From Aphidius gifuensis (taxonomy: Eukaryota > Arthropoda > Insecta > Hymenoptera > Braconidae), in assembly GCF_014905175.1 (NCBI RefSeq), contig NC_057789.1:8990001-9054000 (forward strand): a stretch of DNA of 64,000 nucleotides, written 5' to 3'. Positions within the stretch are counted from its first letter, which is position 1, and every line of letters begins with the position of its first letter. The position numbers and the translations under genes are program-made. Below, piece by piece: positions 56,502 to 64,000 of the stretch. The notes beneath the pieces are model-generated. The model was not told the DNA's origin, did not search any database, and saw only the letters and a list, made by a program, of their open reading frames with translations.

Positions 56502-57290
56502 AAGTATAATTGTTTTTTTAATAATATTATAATTTAATAATTTATTTAATATTCAATGAGTAAAAGTAACGTTTTTTTATACAAATTAACTGGATAAAAA
56601 TGAAATGTTTACTCAAGAAATCACTCAAGAGTCAACTGATTTAATATGGTAACAAATACATATAAAATATATATAAAAAACAAAAAATAATCAACAAACG
56701 AAAAAAAAAACAAAAGAAAACAGCGAAAAAATAGAGCTTTCCGCGAAGTTTTAAAAAATTTGCTATGGTTATTTTTAGTACATATATATATGTATATATA
56801 CCTATATGGTAAGTATTAATTTGTTTAATAATATGATATAATATGATATGATATGATATAGTTATAAATATAACTACTTAAAAAATTATACATTTCACTT
56901 ACCAGCATGCGCGAGAGATTAATATTTACGGTGACTTGAGACGGCGCATACGTTTGCTACGGGGGCAGCGGCAGCTCATGATTTATTAATTGATTAATAA
57001 CTTTGTCAGTTATTGATAAAAAAATTTTATAATTTGGGAAAAACTTCTTGACATATCGATAAACAATATTGCCACTGACAAATTTCTTAGATCGAAAATT
57101 TTCTCGATACTTTTTATTTCAAAGATTAAGATACGTATTTTTCTCCGTGCATTACATAATAAAATAATAAAATAAAACAATACGGGTAAATAATTTTTTT
57201 GATACTACTTTCATTATCGCTAGACTATAACAAGACTACATTCCAAATTTCAAGTCGATTCATTAATAATTAAAAAAGTTATGACGAGTT
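56502..57290. other. Spacer with GATAT microsatellite
   Basis: Contains an ATATGATATG-type repeat (about 56830-56860), a short GC-richer stretch (GGGGGCAGCGGCAGCTCATG) and words shared with the palindrome at 11.5-11.9 kb (57030-57090). No gene is visible. Confidence 0.35.
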
Positions 57291-57293
57291 AAA

Positions 57294-58023
57294 CCTGGAG
57301 TGCTATTCTTGGTCCCGTATTGCCGGAGTTATTGCGGGTCCCGCAATAACGATTCGCCGACAAGAAATGTTTGTCGCGATAGAAAAATATTAAGGCGCTT
57401 GTAAGCTGCCATAGTCGTATGCAAATGCAAAAATAAGGTAGAATTTATTCATGAAAGCAACAACACGGAGAGAAATCCGCAGCAAATAATGCTGTAGAGT
57501 ATCAAACAAATTTTAGTGTAGTCTACTGGAAATTGAGAAGTTGCGCGTGGGGAGGCCACCAGGATCGACTAGAATTTCCTACTACACTACAGTAATTTTA
57601 ATCAAAACAAAACAAAAAAACAACACAAAAAATTAAATAAAACCTTATTGTTTAAACATCAAAATAAAAATGTAACGTGTTTATTAATTTTTAAAGAATA
57701 AATCATTTTATAATTTTCATGTGTTTCACCGTATTTTTATTTAGATTCATGAATAAAATAAAAACAATAAACTTTTTTAGAAGAGGTTAGGAACACACTT
57801 GATATAAATATAATAATAATCATTATAATAAGTGGGAATTAGTCGCTTTAATAACGTCAGCTATGATTTTTACGATACCACTACAGTAATATTTGCTGCG
57901 GATTTCTCTCCGTGAACAAGCGCCTTCATGTTTTTCTATCGCGACTAACATTTCTTGACGGCGAATCGTTATTGCGGGACCTGCAATAACTCCCGCAATA
58001 CTGGACCAAGAATAGCACCCCTG
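57294..58023. mobile_element. Long-TIR element (AGTGCTATTCTTGGTCC), with nested element
   Basis: The left arm (GGAGTGCTATTCTTGGTCCC, GTTATTGCGGGTCCCGCAAT, AATGTTTGTCGCGATAGAAA) and the right arm pair for about 110 bases, ending GGACCAAGAATAGCACCCC. A second element lies between the arms. There is no coding capacity. Confidence 0.7.
57464..57914. mobile_element. Nested element with CACGGAGAGAAATCCGCAGC ends
   Basis: A 25-base inverted repeat beginning CACGGAGAGAAATCCGCAGC bounds 451 bp. AACAA occurs directly on both sides and may be the duplication. The interior contains TGCTGTAGAGTATC/CTACACTACAGTAA words and an AT-rich centre. Confidence 0.65.
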
Positions 58024-58310
58024 AAAAAATAATGTTTTTTTTGTAAAATAAAATTATCGAATTTAATTTTTTAATGCATTAAACAATAATAATTGAATAT
58101 AGTTTATTTGGAAAAAAATATAGCATTTTTTATTCTTTAGATACAGGTATTTTTTTTTTTTAATCATTTTGAAATTTTCCCAAATTAAACGCAAGCAACG
58201 TTGCATTTTATGTATCTTCAAGCGCTCAGCGTGTTATAGAATCCGGACTCTCAATTTATTTAGTTCCATTCTTTCCTATTTTCAAGAAATTTTCATATTC
58301 TTGCTTTACC

Positions 58311-58890
58311 CGAGTGGGAATTGAATCCGGCTTGGCCGGATCCTGATCCGAATCGGATTCAGTATGGCTGAGGTAATCCGGATCCGGGTTTCCTGACCCT
58401 TTTCGGATCCGTTATGGCTAAGGCTAACCGGATCCGGCTTTCCTTACTCTTTCCTGATCCGAATCGGATCCAGATTGCCGGACTTTAATCGGACCTTATT
58501 TTTTTTTTCAAAGTTAACCTCCGGATTCGGTCAGGCTTGGCTAAGGTAAGCCGGATCCGGTTTTCCTGATTTGAAACGGATCCAACTTAGAAGTATTTGA
58601 AAAAAAAACAAAAAAAAATTAATTTCAGAATGTCATTTTATTTTTTGATCAATAAAAATACATTGTTGCATATATAGTATTAATTATATCAAGTTTTTCT
58701 ATTGTAATTTTGAAATAACTTTCTACACTTGTAAAGGACTTTTGATTTCATCGATTTCATGTAAACCGCCGTGGTCAATAGGATAGAGTTGCCGACTTTG
58801 AACAGAATAGCCCAGAGATCGATCCCCGCAAAATCCGGAATTTTAGTTTAGTTTAGGTTGAATTTTCTAAGATAAAAATATTGTTAATAA
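58311..58890 (+). mobile_element. CGAGTGGGAATT-ended element with CCGGATCC repeats and tRNA-like module
   Basis: It starts CCCGAGTGGGAATTGAATCC. About 270 bases follow of CCGGATCCGGNTTTCCTGA-like palindromic words, an AT-rich spacer, then a tRNA-like module at 58767-58832. The right end was not found, so it is truncated or diverged. Start sequence and order resemble 36999-38800, without the minisatellite. Confidence 0.5.
58767..58832 (+). ncRNA. tRNA-like module
   Basis: CCGTGGTCAATAGGATAGAG resembles a tRNA-Arg-type D-arm (A box) and AGATCGATCCCCG a B box about 30 bases further on. Stems are imperfect. Confidence 0.45.
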
Positions 58891-59408
58891 TGATCCTTAA
58901 ATAAAAAAAGCATTGGTGTCATGGCGTCGCATTTTGCGTGCGCATCCAAATTTGAACTTGGCGCTTCATTTTTCAAACTTAGCGCCTCATTTTTGAATTT
59001 ACTGGAATCTGATTGGGGTATCAGAAGGTCACGTGCATTTTGTATAAATTGATATAGGTGGCGCTAATTGCATATACATATGTATGTGTGTGTTGACATA
59101 TGTGATTATAACAACATTTTATATCTGTCAAAAAATATTAATGCCCATAACCTTCAAATGATTTACCAATATTTAATTGAATTGTTATAAATAAAAGAGT
59201 AGTTAATGTCTTATAAATAAAAAAATAACGAAAAATTGAAAAAAAAAACTACATCCAAACACAAAAAAAAAAAGATAGATTCATTTTTAAATAAGGCACG
59301 CGAACCTGTAAGAATGAAATCAAGATTTGTACATAATTAACAATAATAACAAAGTATTGTTAATTAAAATTTTGGAGTAATCAGATTTTTTTATTCAATG
59401 ATTATTGA
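58891..59408. other. Spacer
   Basis: Contains a short direct repeat (GCGCTTCATTTTTCAAACTT / GCGCCTCATTTTTGAATTT). From about 59330 there is a scrap (TAATAACAAAGTATTG) that matches DNA at 44305-44345. No gene is visible. Confidence 0.3.
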
Positions 59409-59756
59409 AGTATTGAATTAATGAAATTGGAAATCAGCACTAAGTGTATATCTAAATATATACAAAATCAGTAGATTGAGAACAGTCCTCGAATTCATTG
59501 CTATATCAGTGAACTTGTCCTTAAACTACTATATGCACAAATTCATATCTTATACGTATAAGTATATAAATTTGTGCATATCGTAGTTCGAGGACTAGTC
59601 CATTGATATAACAGTGAATTCAGGGACTGTCCTCAAAATACTGATCTCGTAAATGCAGTGCCGTAACAAAGAATTTTTGCGCCCTGGGCAAAATTATATT
59701 TTGCGCCCTATTTTTATCGATATAATATATGAAAAAAAAATCATTTGTTAGGTGTA

Positions 59757-60102
59757 CCCTGGTAGAAATAATCTCTCCTGATTTTCTCCGGATTTTCTAC
59801 GTAATTGAGACTTCCGGAGATATTTACGGAGTAATCTCCAGACTATTTCTATAATATCTCCGGATTTTTTCCGGAATTTTGACTTAAAAAAACAAACACA
59901 AAAAAATGGAAAAATTAATAAGAAAAAGTAGAAATAAGAGTTTGCATACGAAAAATAAAAAAGAAATTTTTTCTGAAAAAATCCGGAGAAAACCCGAAAA
60001 ACTCGGAATAATACCGGAAGTCTCAATTGCGTAAAAATCCGGAGAAACGTAGGAATCCGGAGATAATCTGGAGAAAATCCGGAGAGATTATTTCTACCAG
60101 GG
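59757..60102. mobile_element. MITE CCCTGGTAGAAATAATCTC in hAT-like copy 2
   Basis: Complement of the MITE at 47760-48110, same position relative to the host ends. The frame at 59748-60026 on the - strand is repeat-derived. Confidence 0.8.
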
Positions 60103-60677
60103 TGATATAGATGAAGAATGAATCATTACGAAATCAAAACAATTTTGTCTTCTAGCATTGTCACTGGAAAATATCTATGGTGCCTCCTGTGAGTTCTAAT
60201 TGTTTTGTGTTTCATTTGTATTCATCTATCATGATGTCATCGAAGTCTATTGAAGATACAATCAATTTGGCACAATGATTCTTTTATTATATTATTGCAG
60301 ACAGAAATTAATCTAGATTATGAAATAATTTATTTGGTTACATCTAATCCTTAGCAAAAGTTGCCAATAGTTTTGATTAATTAATTATGGCAAATGTATC
60401 TAGGGAAGAATGAAACCAAATATTATTCCTAGTCTAAATTGATTTTAAGCAATATCTCCTATCATAAATTGAAATTATTGTCTAAAAAGCTATTTATTTA
60501 GACTGAAATAATATATTTGGTTATACATTCTTTCCTCAGCAATATTTAATAGCTTTTTATTAATTAATTATGGCAAATGTTGCTAAGAAAGGATGTGACC
60601 AATTCCTTTGGCCTATAGTCAATACAAGTAGAATAAAAATCGGTCCATTATTTAACCTGCGTTCGTGGTTAAGTCTG

Positions 60678-61100
60678 TTAAGGGATTTGGACGATTTTTC
60701 GGAATATGAAAAAAATGAAATTTATACAGTAGATTTTTGAAATACTAATACATTTTATGTGATTTTTGGTAATTGTTTGAAGCTCGTTTTTATTAATTTT
60801 AAAGTTGACAACTTTTAACATTGCTCTTATGGAGAATGCGATTTTGTCAAAAATCCATTAAAATATAATATCTCAATCGACAATATGACATCATGAAAAA
60901 ATAAAAGAGGTTTGGAGCTTAGTTTTTACAATTAATAATTGAAGTATAAAAATTGATTTTTATGAGGAATTATTGAATAATCACTAGAGACCTCTTGTGG
61001 ATGACTTTGAGAAACATAATATTTCTATGAGTGCGAAAAAGACAAAAAACAAAAAATATTGTCTCACTCTTCGTTTTAAAAAATCGTCCTAATCCCTTAA
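60678..61100. mobile_element. TTAA MITE 3 in hAT-like copy 2
   Basis: TTAA at 60678-60681 and 61097-61100 with GGGATTTGGACGATTTTT ends. Counterpart of 46692-47142. Confidence 0.8.
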
Positions 61101-62380
61101 AGTACGATGTTAGTGATAGGTAGAATTAGGTAGAATTTTAAAGTATATCGTGTCTTGGCCGTTGTCAGAAGAAAAAATTTCAATCGAAATTATTAAGTAT
61201 TTTTTATTTTACGTCGTATTTTGCATTTTTAATATTGTTTTTGGACGATTGTCTCTAAACGAACAATGGCAATAATAAGGACGATTACCTTCAAATTTAG
61301 AAAGACAATCATGTTTATGTAATACCCGAATGATTATAAATGACAGTAGTCAATTTATTTCCTGAAAATAAATTTTTTTTTTCAATTGTTTTAAAAAGAA
61401 TATTTTTTTTCTTGTCACGCGCTTCTAAGTGCGCCCCTCTTTACACTGCGCCCTGGGCAGTTGCCCCTCTTGCCCACCCCTTGTTACGGCACTGCGTAAA
61501 TGTTTAATATATGCACTTAGTACGAATTCACAATTTAATTGATTTAATATAATAAAATTATTTTTACAATGAAAATTTAAGCAGCAGGTTATTATAGATT
61601 GTATTGTATACCATAAACAAGTTGAACATTGAGTTTTTTCTTGTAAACAATATGCATCCAACATCAATGTAGTCAGTGTGAAATAATGACAAACTCATGA
61701 CGTGAGAGCGTGTTTACATGCATCTCTGAAAAATCATTATTAATTTTGTTTCTTATGATTTTGTACCTAATCATCAAGGCTTAATTTTTTAGTGGACCTT
61801 CACTCAAACATTATTTGAAGACATTGTTTCAGGATCCATGCTATAAAAATAATAGATAACAAAATGTTATAAATTTGTTTTGTATTTTGTAGGCCGAAAG
61901 ATTACAACATCAACTTGAATTTGATAATGTTGTATTAACAGTAGGGCTCAACTTTTTTAAGCTCGCTCGAAGTTTCATGCTCGGCGTAAGATAATATTTC
62001 AACTAAAAAAATTAAGAAAATATAAGATAACTTTTGTTACGTATTGGTATTGATAGGTATTAAATGAATAATTAAATTAACAATTTGATAAATTCAAGGG
62101 ACATATAAAATATCGAGTAAGCATATAAATTTTTTCTTTCAATTTCTCATGATTATTTTTTTATTCTTTTAGCAAAATTAACATTTTTTAAACATTTTTA
62201 CCTTTTTATATATTCTTTTTTATTTAAAATTCATTTTGTAAAGCTGAAGTTGCAATCTACCTAAGAAACTCGATATTCCACATCCGTTGAATTTAATAAA
62301 TTGTTATAAATAATTGTTTAATTAAATGATAAAATGCTGACTACCATGGGAACCTTAAAATATGATTGGTTCAACTATGG

Positions 62381-63143
62381 GGCATGCTGATAGATCGACA
62401 CATTGAAAATTGACAAGGGCTAGTTAGACACATAAAATTTACACGAATAAAAAAGACACAGATTAATTAGATACAATTTAAAACGACACAAATTAAATGC
62501 ACACGTATTAATCGGACACATAATATTTCAATTATTTTATAAGACACACAAAAATATTACATTCATAATTAGACACAAAATAATTCGACACAAAATAATT
62601 TATAACAAATATAATAGACACATATTCATTGATATTAGACACATAAAAATACGACAAAAATAAATTAGACACATTAAAAATAGAAACATTGAAAATAGAC
62701 ACATAATAAATCGACACGTAATAATCGGGCACATTAAAATAGAAAACTTCAAAGAACGACACAATGAATTAGACACTATTTAAAACGACACAAATTAAAT
62801 TTACATGTATTAATAGGACACATAATATTTTAATTATTTTATAAGACACATAAAAATATTACATTCATAATTAGACACAAAATAATTTATAACAAATATA
62901 ATAGACACATATAAATTATTATTAGACACATAAAAATACGACAAAAATAAATTAGACACATTAAAAATAGAAACATTGAAGATAGACACATAATAAATCG
63001 CCACGTAATAATCGGACACATTAAAATAAAAAACTTCAAAGAACGACACAATAAATTAGACACTATTTAAAACGACACAAATTAAATTTTATGTGTCTAA
63101 CTAGCCCGTGTCAATTTTCAATGTGTTGATCTAACTGCATGCC
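62381..63143. mobile_element. GACACA-type palindromic element, copy 3
   Basis: Duplicated with its host segment: the same AACTATGG flanks (62373-62380 and 63144-63151) and the same ends as copy 2 at 42997-43754. The - strand frames at 62532-63049 are by-products of the repeats. Confidence 0.75.
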
Positions 63144-63977
63144 AACTATGGTCCCACTTTTTATTATCCCTACTTTATTTATAAATTTTATGGGAATTTT
63201 CATTTTTTAGTTTTAAGGAGCTTCACTCTTGTGACAACTTTCGTTCTATTCAAATCATAAATTAAATCAAATAAAGCTTAATAAATCAAATTAAATAAAA
63301 TAATAAAATCAATTTGACTTTTACGTTTCTAATAAATAAAATTTTAAAAGTGAATTTAAATTAAAAAATTCCTAGTGACAAATTATTATTTCCTAAATTA
63401 TTTAACCTTTCCTAATCCTATAATCCTATAAAAATTATTGACTGTGACATTTCTCCAGTGTGTTGTTTTCTGGGCTTTTGAGTAAATATTACAATACTTT
63501 GTTAAATAATCAGAATATTTTGTACTAATTTGTACAAACTAAGGATTTTTACAATGAAGAACAACGACAAAAATAAATTATTTGCTCTAAAATGTTCATA
63601 TACAAACGCATCGGGTCTTTTTGATTGAATTCTTATCTAATTTAAAAAAAAGAGCAGAAGCTAATTTGCACTCATAAAATCGGAATTTGTACATCAATAA
63701 TAATAACAAAATATTGTGAATTAAAATTTGGAGTAAGCTATTTCTTCTTACAATAAATAGCAGATGATGGCAGACGATAGATGAAAAAAAAATTGTTGAA
63801 CGACAATTATTTATTAACAGTTGCATAGTGCCGTCAATAAAAAATATTTTTAAAATTTTAAATAATTTTTTATTATTTTTGATGAGAAAGACGTGAGCTA
63901 AAAAATTTTAATTTACAATCTATGTTATTGTTATTGAGGTGTAACTTTTTATTTTATTGATACAAGTTGTAGCTTTT

Positions 63978-64000
63978 CCCTGGTGGAAATATTACTCCGG
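63978..64000. mobile_element. Left end of a CCCTGGTGG MITE, cut by the window edge
   Basis: CCCTGGTGGAAATATTACTC matches the start of the element at 44583-44774, in the same place in the duplicated segment. Confidence 0.7.

Larger units (their letters stand above)
59656..61494. mobile_element. hAT-like element CAGTGCCGTAACAA, copy 2
   Basis: Flanked by exact CGTAAATG duplications (59648-59655 and 61495-61502). The uninserted site with a single CGTAAATG is present at 42132-42139 in the other copy of the segmental duplication. The element is 1839 bp, in opposite orientation to copy 1, and carries the same nested MITEs (59757-60102 and 60678-61100). Confidence 0.92.
59409..64000. repeat. Segmental duplication, copy 2 (runs off the window)
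   Basis: Matches 41893-44592 in order and orientation, interrupted only by the hAT-like element at 59656-61494. The right boundary is beyond the window: the match continues to the last base. Confidence 0.85.

Noticed and set aside
38254..58832. Five tRNA-like modules considered as real tRNA genes
   Set aside because: Acceptor stems do not pair cleanly, gaps between A and B boxes vary, and all but one clearly lie inside repeat elements.

Overview
The window looks like nuclear DNA of an insect: it is AT-rich, genes have short GT..AG introns, and repeats fill most of it. A parasitoid wasp is plausible but is only an inference, based on a large secreted beta-propeller family of the LDL-receptor YWTD type and on dense small DNA transposons. 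There are no bacterial operons, rRNA genes or convincing functional tRNA genes.

0-32 kb. After the last exon of an unrelated Gly/Pro/Tyr-rich protein (2-285), this half is dominated by a head-to-tail array of one secreted gene family, all on the + strand. Six copies appear complete with seven exons (starts at 3689, 18366, 21168, 23744, 26364 and 30057). Three are truncated or rearranged (about 2042, 13200 and 15541), and one is a scrap (about 7200). Each complete copy encodes a signal peptide and roughly 300-350 residues that read as a single YWTD-type six-bladed propeller ending in a conserved Cys-Pro, with no EGF or transmembrane segment. A conserved non-coding block with a TATAAA lies just upstream of exon 1. 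Between the copies lie decayed pieces of other genes on the - strand: two SMC3 (cohesin) fragments, a MARF1-like NYN ribonuclease fragment, a PD-(D/E)XK-like nuclease fragment cut by a MITE, and an F-box/LRR gene remnant. A Rel-homology (NF-kB) pseudogene closes the region at 31.8-32.9 kb.

33-64 kb. This half is a nested-transposon landscape with almost no coding capacity. Insertions can be dated relative to each other: a hAT-like element (35109-38859, 8-bp duplication GAGCCTTA) contains other elements; a second hAT-like family (46286-48211 and 59656-61494) has perfect 8-bp duplications and an intact empty site at 42132-42139; a GACACA-rich palindromic element has the duplication AACTATGG; and at least three TTAA-flanked MITEs are present. 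A segmental duplication links 41.9-44.6 kb with 59.4-64.0 kb. A decayed multi-copy gene with a DUF7869-like domain lies at 54.7-56.5 kb on the - strand.

The most unusual pattern is a group of inverted-repeat elements whose ends resemble CGAGTAGAAATT or CCTGGTAGAAAT. Their interiors are packed with family-specific palindromic words (CAGGATCCTG-like, TTGATCAA, CCGGATCC, CCGGAGA, GCCGGAGTAA). Two of them combine a ~121-bp minisatellite with a tRNA-like A-box/B-box module in the same relative order, and a third has the same end type and a tRNA-like module.
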